The notes beneath the pieces are model-generated. The model worked only from the letters and a program-made list of their open reading frames with translations. It was not told where the DNA came from and did not search any database. Both the position numbers and the translations under genes were made by a program. Of a stretch of 64,000 nucleotides of DNA, positions 1 through 12,444 are shown piece by piece. The stretch is from contig NZ_JALLPO010000037.1 of NCBI RefSeq assembly GCF_023276435.1, forward strand, positions 1 to 64,000, given 5' to 3'. This DNA comes from Sphaerisporangium perillae (lineage in GTDB: Bacteria; Actinomycetota; Actinomycetes; Streptosporangiales; Streptosporangiaceae). How positions within the stretch are numbered: the stretch's first letter is position 1; every line of letters begins with the position of its first letter.

Positions 1-1983
<1,983 letters not shown>

Positions 1984-2040
1984 CTATGGCCTCTCGAACT
2001 GGAAGTGCAGGTGGAGCCTTTGGCCGCCCGAGATGGTGGT

Positions 2041-2162
2041 GAGCGGGGTGCGGTAGGGGTCAGGCCTGCCGCACCCCGCTGTCCGGGGGCGCGGTGGAGT
2101 GTCAGGCACCACCGCACCCCGCTGTTCGAGGATGCGGCGGAGTGTCAGGCTCCCCCGCATCC
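2041..2162. repeat. Three tandem hairpins between the GH48 and GH9 genes
   Basis: Three successive inverted repeats share a roughly 40-45 base unit. Arms are AGCGGGGTGCGG (2042-2053) with its complement at 2069-2080; GCGGTGG (2091-2097) with 2109-2115; and GGATGCGG (2130-2137) with 2155-2162. The loops share a GTGTCAGGC-like core. They fill the 193-base spacer after the GH48 stop. They could attenuate read-through to GH9 or protect the GH48 mRNA end. Confidence 0.75.
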
Positions 2163-2176
2163 GCGGGCGGGTCGGA

Positions 2177-5077
2177 TCAGGGGAACAGCCGGCCGTACTC
2201 GGCGAGGGCGACGGCGACGTCGACCTGCGCCCAGAAGCGGTGGTAGTTGAACGACGGCACCGCGCCGCCGTTCAGGTAGGCCTGGACCTTCGGCCAGTCC
2301 GGGTCGTTCTTGTACCAGGACCGGATGGAGATGAAGGTCGAGCTGGAGTTGATCGTGTCGCCGTTCGGCATCTTGCCGGTCCAGCCGGATGGGATGTAGA
2401 TCGGGTCGTCCAGGCGGCTGTAGTCCGGCTTGGCCTCGGCCACCGACACGCCCTTGGCGTCCTGGTCGTTCTTCCAGATGCCGTCGAGCAGCCCCTTGGC
2501 CATGTTCTGCGCGGCGGTGTCGCCGGCCTTGGCGGCGTAGTACATCAGGACCTTGGCGTAGGCGCCGGCGACGCCGACATCGGTGGTGTAGTCGGCGATC
2601 GACACGTGCAGGCTCGCGTTGGAGCCCGGGCTGGACGCGTTCCATGTGTCCGGCTGGCCGGTCCACCTCAGCGTCGAGGGGATCTTGTAGGTCCCGTCGG
2701 AGTTGATGGTGGTGTTGGCCATGGCCCACTTGACCCACTTGTCGAGGATGGCCTTGGCGGTGGCGTTGCCGGTCTGGTTGTAGTACTCCGCCACCCGCTC
2801 CATCGACCATGCCTGGAAGCCGAACCACTGGTTGGACGGCGGGTCGTGGTACACCGGCTGCCAGTCGTAGGCCATGCCGTAGAAGGTCGGCGTGCCCGAC
2901 GGCGGAGCGGCGTAGTGACCCTGCCAGCTGTTGGTCGCGCCACCCGCGATCGCACCTTCGGTGGACTGCAGCCAGCGGTAGAACTCCAGCTGCCGGGTCA
3001 GGCTGGTGCTCCAGTCGGTGACCGCGGTCGCGCCCTTCGGCTTGAGCACGTCCACGTTGGACAGGGCCCAGGCCGCGAGCGGGTTCTGGTAACCGGAGTG
3101 GTTGTGGCTGGAGCCGATGCGCCATGCCCAGCCGGCGGAGGTGTCGGTCGCGCCGCCCCAGGCGTAGTACCAGGAGAGCAGGTAGGCCGAGCTGTCCTTG
3201 CCGGTGCCCGCCGCGCAGGAGGTGCTGGTACAGCCCTGCTTCTTGAAGTACTTGTCGTACATCGCGTAGCGGAGGTAGTCGCCCATCTTCGCGGCCTTGG
3301 CCACCGTGGCCGAGATCTGCGAGTCCTTGCCCTGCGCCTTCGCCCAGGTGTACGCCCAGTACGCGGCCTGGACGGCGCGCGCGTCGGCGTCGGGGGCGTT
3401 GGTGTACTTCCACTGCTTGGCGTAGGAGCTGTCACCGGTGAACAGGTCCAGGTAGCCGTTCGGGCCGCCGAACTTCATCATGTCGCAGGACGGCTGGGGC
3501 ACGGTCTCGAAGACCGACTCCTCGGGCCCGCGCTGGTAGGTGTTGATGTAGGCCGGCTTGGTGGTGCCGTCGCCGCAGCGGCCGAAGCCGTAGGTGTTGT
3601 CGACGTCGATCAGCCAGTGCATGCCGTAGATGTCGCGGGTGCCGTAGGCGCTCTGCAGCTCCGAGGCGATCGGGTCCCTTCCGACCGAGACGCTGTTGTC
3701 GAGCTTGGACGGGTACTGCTTGATGTCGTCCCACTCACCGGCGTAGGTGGCCGGCTTGCTCGCGTCGTAGAAGGAGTTGGTCGGCTGGTCGGCCGTGGCG
3801 GGGATGATGTACTTCTCCATGATCCCCCAGGCGTCGTTGAACCTGGTCCACGTGCCGGTGACCTGGCCGTACACCGCTTCCAGCCACAGGTAGTAGCTGA
3901 ACGCCTCGGAGGTGGTCTCGTGGCCGTGGTCCGGCGCCTCGACCATCAGGGTCTCGACCGAGTGGTACGGCACGCCCTGCGGCGAGAAGTACCCGTTGGC
4001 CGGGTCGTGCAGCTTGTTGTACAGCGTCGTGAAGCGGGTGATGTACTCGTTGCCGCCGCTGCCACCGTCGTTGTCGGCCTCGGTGGCGGTCAGCGAGCCG
4101 CCGGTCCAGCCGCTGGCGGTGGAGTTGAACGTCGCCGTGCCCGCCGTGCTGTCGGAGTCCTCGGCCGCCCTGATGGTGACGGTCTGAGCGGTGTTCCAGT
4201 TCGACGTGGTGAACGTCAGGGAGCCGCCGGAGGACACGGTGAGGTCCGCGTCACCACCGCCGGCCTTCGAGGTCGCCACGGTCACGCTGCTCGTGGGGGC
4301 CTGGGACAGCTTGACCGAGTAGCCGGCGGTGCCGCCCTCGGGGACGACGAGGGTCGTCGGGCTCACGACGATGCTGGGCGTCGAGGCGCCGGAGACCGTG
4401 ATGCCCACCGGGGAGGAGGTGGTCGCGGTGCCGGCGTTGTCGGTCGCCTTGGCGGTGAGCGAGTAGCTGCCGGCCGCGACGTTGGTCCAGCTGTAGGTAT
4501 ACGGGGAGCTGGTGTCGGTGCCGAGCAGCGTGGTGCCGTTGTAGAAGTCGACCTTGCTGACGGTGCCGTCGGAGTCGGCGGCGGTCGCGGCCAGGTTAAC
4601 GGTCGCGGGCGCGGTGAAGGTCTGCCCTGCCGTCGGCGAGGTCAGGCTCACGGTCGGCGCCTGGTTGCCGGGGTTGCCCCCGCCGTTGCAGGTGGTGCCG
4701 TTGATCGTGAACGAGGCCGGCTTGCCGTAGGTGCCGGAGTAGGTTCCGTTGAAGCCGATGCTCGTCGACTGACCGGTATTGAGGTTGCCGTTCCAGCTCA
4801 CGTTCGTGGCGGTCACGTTCTGACCGCTCTGCGACCAGTTGGCGTTCCAGCCCTGGCCGACCTTCAGGTTTCCTGGAAGGGTGAAGGCCAGGTTCCAACT
4901 GGTCCAGGCGTCACCGGTGTTCGTGATCTTCAGGTTGGCGCCGAAGCCACTGCCCCAGTTGTTGTCGGTGTACTCGACCGAGCAGGCGACGGCCGCGGAT
5001 GCCGGTACGGAGGCCAGGACGGTGAAGAGGCCGGCCAGCAGGCTGGTCAGCGCTAGCCACACGCCACGTCTTTTCAT
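2177..5077 (-). CDS. GH48 reducing-end cellobiohydrolase, CBM2-Ig-betasandwich-GH48
   Basis: Secreted processive exocellulase releasing cellobiose, the usual partner of GH9 enzymes. From ATG 5077 (966 residues): signal peptide MKRRGVW...ASA (1-29), CBM2 (about 31-130, with paired Cys), an Ig-like module (139-230), a second beta-sandwich (233-336, Calx-beta/SdrD-like), and the GH48 catalytic domain (344-966). The family's conserved EAPD and TSEAF acidic residues are near 380 and 391; the latter Glu is the proposed proton donor. An ATG at 5122 would also be in frame but would put the operator at 5087-5100 inside the gene, so I prefer 5077, though no strong ribosome site is visible. Two CelR operators lie upstream, and GH9 follows downstream. 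Confidence 0.93.
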   Translation of the reverse strand: MKRRGVWLALTSLLAGLFTVLASVPASAAVACSVEYTDNNWGSGFGANLKITNTGDAWTSWNLAFTLPGNLKVGQGWNANWSQSGQNVTATNVSWNGNLNTGQSTSIGFNGTYSGTYGKPASFTINGTTCNGGGNPGNQAPTVSLTSPTAGQTFTAPATVNLAATAADSDGTVSKVDFYNGTTLLGTDTSSPYTYSWTNVAAGSYSLTAKATDNAGTATTSSPVGITVSGASTPSIVVSPTTLVVPEGGTAGYSVKLSQAPTSSVTVATSKAGGGDADLTVSSGGSLTFTTSNWNTAQTVTIRAAEDSDSTAGTATFNSTASGWTGGSLTATEADNDGGSGGNEYITRFTTLYNKLHDPANGYFSPQGVPYHSVETLMVEAPDHGHETTSEAFSYYLWLEAVYGQVTGTWTRFNDAWGIMEKYIIPATADQPTNSFYDASKPATYAGEWDDIKQYPSKLDNSVSVGRDPIASELQSAYGTRDIYGMHWLIDVDNTYGFGRCGDGTTKPAYINTYQRGPEESVFETVPQPSCDMMKFGGPNGYLDLFTGDSSYAKQWKYTNAPDADARAVQAAYWAYTWAKAQGKDSQISATVAKAAKMGDYLRYAMYDKYFKKQGCTSTSCAAGTGKDSSAYLLSWYYAWGGATDTSAGWAWRIGSSHNHSGYQNPLAAWALSNVDVLKPKGATAVTDWSTSLTRQLEFYRWLQSTEGAIAGGATNSWQGHYAAPPSGTPTFYGMAYDWQPVYHDPPSNQWFGFQAWSMERVAEYYNQTGNATAKAILDKWVKWAMANTTINSDGTYKIPSTLRWTGQPDTWNASSPGSNASLHVSIADYTTDVGVAGAYAKVLMYYAAKAGDTAAQNMAKGLLDGIWKNDQDAKGVSVAEAKPDYSRLDDPIYIPSGWTGKMPNGDTINSSSTFISIRSWYKNDPDWPKVQAYLNGGAVPSFNYHRFWAQVDVAVALAEYGRLFP

Positions 5078-5086
5078 CCCTAACCA

Positions 5087-5100
5087 TGGGAGCGCTCCCG
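5087..5100. promoter_or_regulatory. CelR operator, promoter-proximal copy at GH48
   Basis: TGGGAGCGCTCCCG matches the 14-base CelR/CebR palindrome at 13 of 14 positions. It ends 10 bases upstream of the chosen GH48 start codon, so bound repressor would block initiation or early elongation. Confidence 0.85.
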
Positions 5101-5214
5101 CCCCAAACGATGATGTTGACATTCTGGACGTACTCCAAAGTGATGAATGGCGATGGACGGTACAGAAGTTGGCACAGTGTCGGTCTCGTACCGGGTGGGG
5201 AAGATGAGGCGTGA

Positions 5215-5228
5215 TGGGAGCGCTCCCA
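5215..5228. promoter_or_regulatory. CelR operator, upstream copy at GH48
   Basis: A perfect TGGGAGCGCTCCCA palindrome just downstream of a likely -10 element (5235-5240), so it covers the expected transcription start. Confidence 0.92.
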
Positions 5229-5234
5229 CATCGG

Positions 5235-5262
5235 ATTCTGGTGAGTACACCAAAGATGTCAA
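5235..5262 (-). promoter_or_regulatory. Likely GH48 promoter
   Basis: On the minus strand TTGACA (5262-5257), a 16-base spacer, then CAGAAT (5240-5235), followed 6 bases later by a perfect CelR operator. A diverged copy of the -10 neighbourhood (TTTGGnGTAC then CCAGAAT) occurs again at 5121-5140, ahead of the second operator, suggesting a duplicated promoter-operator block. Confidence 0.6.
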
Positions 5263-5652
5263 TGACGTGTCAGGCGGATTTCACGTCGTAGCGGCGCCCA
5301 TCCTCGCCAGCCTGCCCGTTCTTACCCGGGCCTTATGCCGGTCCGGTGAGAGGACCTGAAACTTTCAACTGATCGAGCGGCGTCGCCACGGGCGGTGCCG
5401 ATACGGCGTCCACCGTCGTGCCGGGGATGAGGGCGCATGGGGGAGGGGCGCGTCGTGGCGGGCGCGGCGGCCGGGGCCGGCCCACGTCGCGGGCGGAAAC
5501 CACGCGGCCGCCGATCTCTCGTCGCAGGGACGACGGGCGCGTCCCTGGACCGCTCGCATCGGGGGACCTAGATCACGAACGGGTCACAGGTGTGAGATAT
5601 GCCGCTTTGTCAGGAGGTGACGGTTTCCGCTCGGGGGGTACAGGGTGGGGTT
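5263..5652. other. Intergenic region without a recognised gene
   Basis: About 390 bases between the GH48 promoter and the small protein at 5653. I see no protein with family resemblance and no clear RNA gene. Confidence 0.5.
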
Positions 5653-5925
5653 ATGAACAGAGTCGATCCGAGAAACCTGAGCGTGCGAGACCTGCGCGCC
5701 GAGCTGCAAGAGCTCGAGGAGTCATGGATGGAGACGCTGCTACGCGGTTCTGAGGATGCCCTGGAGGACTTCGCGGATCGCACGCGCGAGTTGGAGGAGG
5801 AGTTCGATCGCCGCAAGGCAGGAGAGGCCCCGCCACCGGCCCCGGCCGGTGCCCACCACGGGGACGACGACGCCGCCGGCCCGGCGGACGTCCCGGAAGG
5901 AAGGTCGCCGGGGGAGGCGGCCTAG
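5653..5925 (+). CDS. Small charged protein, DUF6158-like
   Basis: A 90-residue protein of unknown function. The first 55 residues look helical and strongly charged (MNRVDPRNLSVRDL, a stretch WMETLLRGSEDALEDF, then RTRELEEEFDRRK). The tail is Pro/Gly/Asp-rich and probably disordered. The pattern of a helix with TxLxGSxDAL and a following LEEE(F/Y)xRR resembles a small actinobacterial family I recall as DUF6158; this is recollection, not a search. The ATG at 5653 is preferred to the in-frame ATG at 5599 because the resemblance begins there. It is followed directly by a strong terminator, so it is probably monocistronic. Confidence 0.7.
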   Translation: MNRVDPRNLSVRDLRAELQELEESWMETLLRGSEDALEDFADRTRELEEEFDRRKAGEAPPPAPAGAHHGDDDAAGPADVPEGRSPGEAA

Positions 5926-5945
5926 AAAGGTTCTCTACAGCGTTC

Positions 5946-5976
5946 GGGGCCCGTCCGAGGAGATCGGACGGGCCCC
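5946..5976. terminator. Intrinsic terminator after the small charged protein
   Basis: A 13-base perfect stem (GGGGCCCGTCCGA at 5946-5958 with its complement at 5964-5976) around a 5-base loop, 20 bases past the stop codon at 5925. There is no U-tract, as is common in actinomycetes. Confidence 0.8.
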
Positions 5977-6049
5977 GCGAGCGTTCAGGCCGTCGCGTCC
6001 AGCCGGTGATGGAGACGCCGGGACGGTGCTGCGCCTGCCCGGGCAGACG

Positions 6050-6201
6050 GGCCGGGTGATGGTGTCGGTGTCCAGGGTGACGCCGCTGGTGCTTACCAGG
6101 ACGCGGCCGTTCACGGTGACCCCCGTGCCGGCGGTGGCCGGGGTGAGCGCGAGGATGTTGCCGGCGAACGTCGCGCCCGCCCCGAACCCTGTCACGGTCA
6201 T
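6050..6201 (-). pseudogene. Remnant of a DUF3494 (ice-binding-like) protein C-terminus
   Basis: The minus-strand frame reads ATFAGNILAL, then TVNGRVLVS and GVTLDTDTI. This is the recurrent C-terminal pattern of DUF3494 ice-binding/adhesin domains (TTFAGNILAL...GATVNGRAL...AVTLDxNTI). Only about 50 of the roughly 200 domain residues are present. Upstream sequence in the frame (to an ATG at 6309) shows no earlier part of the domain and no signal peptide. I read it as a decayed fragment, but a short expressed ORF (5935-6309) cannot be excluded. Confidence 0.55.
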
Positions 6202-6382
6202 CCCCGGGCTCGCTCCGACCTTCCCGGTGCGACATGGGGAAGATTTAAATCCGAGCCCATCTGCGGATAAAATGGAAATGTGTCCCGTTGCCGGTGAATC
6301 GGGCCCCATTTTCCGTCCCCGGCCTTTTAGCGTGGCCCTGGTGAATCAGCCGGCAATAGTGCGGCCGTTTCGCGGGCGACGC

Positions 6383-6405
6383 GGGCGGGCGGTGCGCGCC
6401 CGCCC
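6383..6405. terminator. Terminator after the GH5 gene
   Basis: GGGCGGGC (6383-6390) pairs with GCCCGCCC (6398-6405) around a 7-base loop, just past the GH5 stop at 6414 on the minus strand. Confidence 0.75.
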
Positions 6406-6413
6406 GGTCCTGC

Positions 6414-8394
<1,981 letters not shown>

Positions 8395-9900
8395 TCAGGC
8401 GGCTCTCTCGAGCGCGGCGCCGATCAGCGTGAGCCCCCGCTCCAGTTCCTCCCGGACGCCGGAGGACAGGCTGCCCTCACGCACCCGCTCGTCGAGCTTC
8501 TTGCGCACGTCCGCGAGCCCCTTGCCGGGGTCGTCCAGGGACTGCAGGAGGTTGTGGACGACCTGCCGCAGGTCGAGCGCGACGTCGGCCCGGATGGACC
8601 CGACGCTCTCGCCGGCCTCCAGGGCGGCGTCGAACCGCCCTACCGCCTGGGTGAGCGTGGGTACGGCCTGCGTGTCCGGCGGGCCGCCCGTGCGCTGCCC
8701 GTCGGTGGACGGGGAGCGCGCCGGAGACCGTGACGGCCCGGGCGACAGCGAGGCGGTCCGTGAGGGGGAGGGGACGGGAGAACCGGACGGTGCGGGTTTC
8801 CCGCTCGAGCCCTCGTCCGCGTCGGAGATGGGCTCGGCCAGTGCTCCCGAATGCTGTTCGGTACGGCCGCTCGCCGATGGCGTGGCCTGAGCCGGCTCGG
8901 AGGTCCGGGTGCTGAGGGCCGCCGCGACCGGCGGGGGCAGGTCCGGCAGTATCCACAGCAGGGCCGCGGTCCAGGTGGCCAGCGTGACGGCGGCGACGGA
9001 GGCCATCCGCGCCCGCCGCACCCAGACCGCCGTCTCGCGTCCGGCGGTCGCCGAAGCGGTGAGCGAGGCGGTGAGGGTCTCGGCCACGTGCTGGGCACTC
9101 GGCCGATCGCCGGGCTCCTGGGCCAGGCAGTTCGCGCACAGCGCGGCCACCTCGGGCGGCAGGCCGGGCACCCCGCATGGGACCGGCGGCGGCCCGGTGC
9201 GGCGGGCCGCCTCCAGCGCCTCCCACGTGGTCTCCGGGTACGGGGGAGCGCCGGTGAGCATCTCGAAGATCAGCACACCGAGCGCGTACACGTCGACGGC
9301 GGGGTGGACGCTGGCGCCGGTGAGGCGTTCCGGCGCCACGTACGGGGGCGTGCCGAACTCGTCCAGCCGCTTGTCGACCTCCTCGCCGACGAACGCCGCT
9401 ATCCCGAAGTCGAGCAGCTTGGCGCCCTCGGGCGTGAGCAGGACGTTCTCGGCGGTGACGTCACGGTGGACGATGCCACGCTGGTGGGCCGCCGCGAGCA
9501 CCATCGCCACCCTGGCTCCGATGACCGCGGCCTCCCGCCAGGGCAGCGGACCCTCGTCGATGATCCTCTCCGAGAGCGGCCGCCCGTCGAGCAGGCGCAT
9601 CACCACGTACGCGGCGAGCCGGCCACGTGCGGTGACCGTCTCACCGTAGTCGTAGACCTCGATCGCGTCCGGGTGGATCAGGCGGGCGGTCGCCCGCGCC
9701 TCCCTCCGGATGAGATCGCGGCCGCCGTGGTCGCCGCCGACGCAGCCGTCCAGCACCTTGATCGCGACGGCCCGGTGCAGCGACTGGTCGAACGCGCGCC
9801 AGATCGCGGACATGCCCCCTGATGCGATCTGCTCCACGAGCCGGTATCGGCGCGTGAGCACATCGCCTTCCTGCATGCCCCCCGAATCAAGTTGATTCAC
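8395..9900 (-). CDS. Membrane Ser/Thr protein kinase overlapping celR
   Basis: Hanks-type kinase of 501 residues. ATP-binding Lys48 (AIKVL), Glu67, HRD 145-147, DFG 164-166 and APE 189-191 are all present. The catalytic-loop Lys is replaced: HRDVTAEN has Thr149 where HRDLKPEN has Lys, which could lower activity or change specificity. A single membrane segment (about 310-325) leads to a Ser/Pro/Thr-rich and then helical extracytoplasmic domain without PASTA repeats. The GTG start at 9900 overlaps the end of celR by 14 bases, with GGAG 10 bases upstream; an ATG at 9876 is an alternative with a poorly spaced site. It is probably co-transcribed with celR and so under CelR control. Confidence 0.92.
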   Translation of the reverse strand: MNQLDSGGMQEGDVLTRRYRLVEQIASGGMSAIWRAFDQSLHRAVAIKVLDGCVGGDHGGRDLIRREARATARLIHPDAIEVYDYGETVTARGRLAAYVVMRLLDGRPLSERIIDEGPLPWREAAVIGARVAMVLAAAHQRGIVHRDVTAENVLLTPEGAKLLDFGIAAFVGEEVDKRLDEFGTPPYVAPERLTGASVHPAVDVYALGVLIFEMLTGAPPYPETTWEALEAARRTGPPPVPCGVPGLPPEVAALCANCLAQEPGDRPSAQHVAETLTASLTASATAGRETAVWVRRARMASVAAVTLATWTAALLWILPDLPPPVAAALSTRTSEPAQATPSASGRTEQHSGALAEPISDADEGSSGKPAPSGSPVPSPSRTASLSPGPSRSPARSPSTDGQRTGGPPDTQAVPTLTQAVGRFDAALEAGESVGSIRADVALDLRQVVHNLLQSLDDPGKGLADVRKKLDERVREGSLSSGVREELERGLTLIGAALERAA

Positions 9901-10894
9901 GTACCACCAGCTCCGTGGGAAGGATCGGGTTGCCGTGCGGGACGTCGTCTTCCGAGGTGATCGACATGAGCAGCATCCTGGCGGCGAGCACCCCGAGTTC
10001 CTCGACCGGCTGGCGGACGGTGGTCAGCGTGGGCGAGGTGTGCCTGGCGAGCGGGGCGTCGTCGAACCCGACCACGGCCACGTCGTCGGGCACCCGGCGT
10101 CCCGCGCGCCGCAGGGACTGCATCGCCCCGGCCGCCATGGGGTCGGAGGCGGCGAAGACCGCGTCGAGGTGCGGCGACCGCTGCAGGAGCCACTGCATGG
10201 CGTGCGCTCCTGACGCGTGGGTGAAGTCGCCGTAGGCCACAGGGACGTCGTTCATCCCCGCGGCGTGCAGCGTTCTCAGGAAGCCGTCGAGCCGGTCGCG
10301 GGCGCCGGGCAGCGTGGGCGGCCCGGCGATCACGGTGATCGCGCGGCGGTTCGTCAGGAGGAGGTGTTCGGCCGCCTGGCGTGCTCCGTCCATGTTGTCC
10401 ATGTCGACGAACGGCAGGTCGATGCCGTCCGGCGGCCGCCCCGCGCTGCGCACGGCGATGCCCGAGGCGGCCAGGGTGACCGCCAGAGGATGTCGCTCCC
10501 TGGCGCCCGCGAGCAGGACCCCGTCGAAGGAGCCCGTCACCAGTGGTGGCGCGGCGATCGTCGAGGTGGCCGGGGTGGCGGTCATCACGACGAACGGCAC
10601 GCCGTAACTGGTGAACACCTCGTCGGCGGCGGAGAGCAGCCGTGCGTAGAAGGGTTCGGAGAACATGCGTTGGGTGTGCTCGCAGATGACGGCCGCGACG
10701 AGTTGGTCGGACCGCCGGGCGGACGTTCCGCGAGGCGCGCGATGCCGTACGTAACCCAGACGTGACATGGCGTCGTGGACCTGACGGCGGGTCGAGGTGC
10801 TCACCCGGACGGAGCCGGTGAGCACTCGTGAGGCCGTGGCGGGGGAGACCCCTGCTTCGGCTGCTACCTGGGCAAGCGTGGGCTGGTCAGCCAT
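9887..10894 (-). CDS. celR: CelR/CebR-type LacI-family cellulase repressor
   Basis: LacI/GalR regulator of 335 residues. An N-terminal helix-turn-helix (about 6-25, TLAQVAAEAGVSPATASRVL) includes the hinge-type start, and a periplasmic-binding-like sensor domain follows. CelR of Thermobifida and CebR of Streptomyces bind TGGGAGCGCTCCCA and release it on cellobiose. That same palindrome occurs at this gene's own promoter and at the GH48 and GH5 genes, which supports the assignment and autoregulation. Start ATG 10894. Confidence 0.9.
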   Translation of the reverse strand: MADQPTLAQVAAEAGVSPATASRVLTGSVRVSTSTRRQVHDAMSRLGYVRHRAPRGTSARRSDQLVAAVICEHTQRMFSEPFYARLLSAADEVFTSYGVPFVVMTATPATSTIAAPPLVTGSFDGVLLAGARERHPLAVTLAASGIAVRSAGRPPDGIDLPFVDMDNMDGARQAAEHLLLTNRRAITVIAGPPTLPGARDRLDGFLRTLHAAGMNDVPVAYGDFTHASGAHAMQWLLQRSPHLDAVFAASDPMAAGAMQSLRRAGRRVPDDVAVVGFDDAPLARHTSPTLTTVRQPVEELGVLAARMLLMSITSEDDVPHGNPILPTELVVREST

Positions 10895-10931
10895 CCGGCT
10901 TCCTCCGCTTTCAAGGTAAATCGCGAAGGCG

Positions 10932-10945
10932 TGGGAGCGCTCCCA
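10932..10945. promoter_or_regulatory. CelR operator at celR (autoregulation)
   Basis: Perfect TGGGAGCGCTCCCA directly after the -10 of the celR promoter, sharing one base with it, so repressor would occlude the start site. Confidence 0.93.
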
Positions 10946-10974
10946 TTACAATAACAGCGTTTCTTGCGTGTCAA
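10945..10974 (-). promoter_or_regulatory. celR promoter
   Basis: Minus strand TTGACA (10974-10969), 18-base spacer, TGTAAT (10950-10945). Both hexamers are close to the sigma-70 consensus. It would drive celR and the overlapping kinase gene. Confidence 0.8.
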
Positions 10975-11326
10975 CAGATGTTTCCGGTAAATGTTCCACG
11001 CCCGATCTGGAGGCGATGTTACGGACATATTCCATGCGAAGAAAGGTCCCAGTCAGAGATTCCTGGTCAGGTCGGGGGCCACGGGGCGCCCGGCGAAGCG
11101 CCGGGCGGGAGTGCCGCCCGGCCTCCGGTCCGCGGTGGACCTGCTCAGTCCCCTACCGCACGAGACGGACGCGCGCTCGTAACACTCGCCCGCGCTGGCG
11201 TAAGTGTTACCGCGGCGTTACCGGAAGTCTCTGGCGGGTGGTTGTTCCGTTCCATGCGGACTGAGCCGTCTACCCGTGTTACTTGACCTATGTCGGCTAT
11301 ACGGCCTTTGCGGGGATACGAGGGAT
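10975..11326. other. Intergenic region, celR to monooxygenase
   Basis: Beyond the celR promoter, about 350 bases hold a hairpin at 11179-11210 and a further GTGTTAC at 11276-11282. No gene is recognised. Confidence 0.5.
11179..11210. terminator. Hairpin downstream of the monooxygenase gene
   Basis: GTAACACT (11179-11186) and AGTGTTAC (11203-11210) pair outside an inner CGCC/GGCG stem, with a TA bulge. It lies about 115 bases past the monooxygenase stop (minus strand), so it is a likely terminator. The GTAACAC arms could alternatively be a regulator site. Confidence 0.5.
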
Positions 11327-12394
11327 TTAGTGTTCGCTGTCCTTCATGCCGTACGCCTCGGCGATCAGCTTGAAGGAACGGAGCCGCGCCGCGCCGCCGT
11401 GCACCCCGGTAGTGATCATAAGCTCGTCCGCGCCGGTGCGGTCGCGCAGCGCCTCCAGCCCGGCGCGCACGGTCGCCGGGTCCCCGTACACGACATTGGA
11501 CAGCCAGTCCTGGACGAACTGCCGCTCGACCGGGCTGTAGGGGTAGGTCTCGGCCTCCTCCGGCGTCGGCAGCGGCCCGGGCCGGCCGCGCCGGAGCCGC
11601 AGCATGCCGAGCGCGGTCGTCCTGGCCCTGCGGAGCGCCTCCTCGGCCGTGTCGGCCGCCAAGGCGTTGACGCCGATCATCGCGTACGGCTTGTCGAGCA
11701 CCTCCGAAGGCCGGAATCCCGTGCGGTACATCTCCAGCGCCGGGATCGTGTTGGTCGCGCTGAAGTGATGAGCGAAGGCGAACGGCAGTCCCAGGAGCGC
11801 GGCGAGCTGGGCGCTGAAGCCGCTGGATCCGAGCAGCCAGATCGGCGGGCGGCCGGAGCCCGGGGCGCTCGCCTCGCCGGGGACGGCCCGGATGTGCTCG
11901 TACGGATGCCCGGCAGGGAAGTCCGCGTCGAGGAAGGCGGTCAGTTCGGCGAGCTGCTGGGGGAAGTCGTCCGCGTCGGGGGTGGCCGTGCGGCGCAGCG
12001 CCCGGGCGGTCGCCTGGTCGGTCCCCGGCGCGCGGCCGAGGCCGAGGTCGATGCGCCCGGGATGCAGAGCGTGCAGAGTGCCGAACTGCTCGGCCACCAC
12101 CAGCGGGGCATGGTTGGGCAGCATGACGCCACCGGAGCCGAGCCGGATCTCGCGGGTGCTCGCGCCGAGGTGGGCGAGGATCACGGCCGGCGAGGAGCTG
12201 GCGACGCTCGGCATGCCGTGATGCTCGGCCACCCAGAACCGGTGGTATCCCCATTCCTCGGCCCGCCGCGCCAGCTCGGTGGTGACGCGCAGGGCATCGG
12301 TCGGCGTGTCACCCGATCCCACGGTGGCCAGGTCGAGAATGGACAGCGGAACGCTCGCCTCGCCACGGGCGGCACCACGGATCAGCTCAGTCAC
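11327..12394 (-). CDS. Luciferase-like flavin-dependent monooxygenase
   Basis: LLM-class oxidoreductase of 355 residues with the bacterial luciferase TIM-barrel signature. The N-terminal part has SILDLATVGSG, then AEEWGYHRFWVAEHHGM (the conserved WxxEHH stretch), STREIRLGSGGVMLPNH and the GRAPGTD motif. Such enzymes use reduced FMN or F420; the substrate cannot be told here. The GTG start at 12394 lacks a clear ribosome site. It stands alone between celR and mscL, and I see no operon partner. Confidence 0.88.
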   Translation of the reverse strand: MTELIRGAARGEASVPLSILDLATVGSGDTPTDALRVTTELARRAEEWGYHRFWVAEHHGMPSVASSSPAVILAHLGASTREIRLGSGGVMLPNHAPLVVAEQFGTLHALHPGRIDLGLGRAPGTDQATARALRRTATPDADDFPQQLAELTAFLDADFPAGHPYEHIRAVPGEASAPGSGRPPIWLLGSSGFSAQLAALLGLPFAFAHHFSATNTIPALEMYRTGFRPSEVLDKPYAMIGVNALAADTAEEALRRARTTALGMLRLRRGRPGPLPTPEEAETYPYSPVERQFVQDWLSNVVYGDPATVRAGLEALRDRTGADELMITTGVHGGAARLRSFKLIAEAYGMKDSEH

Positions 12395-12444
12395 AATCGC
12401 GACAACCGGGGCTGAAGTTCCGCTATTCCTCTAGTGCGTGCCGC

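Noticed and set aside
2099-5056. Open frame of 985 codons on the plus strand opposite the GH48 gene
   Set aside because: Antisense shadow of a clearly recognisable GH48 gene; composition is artefactual.
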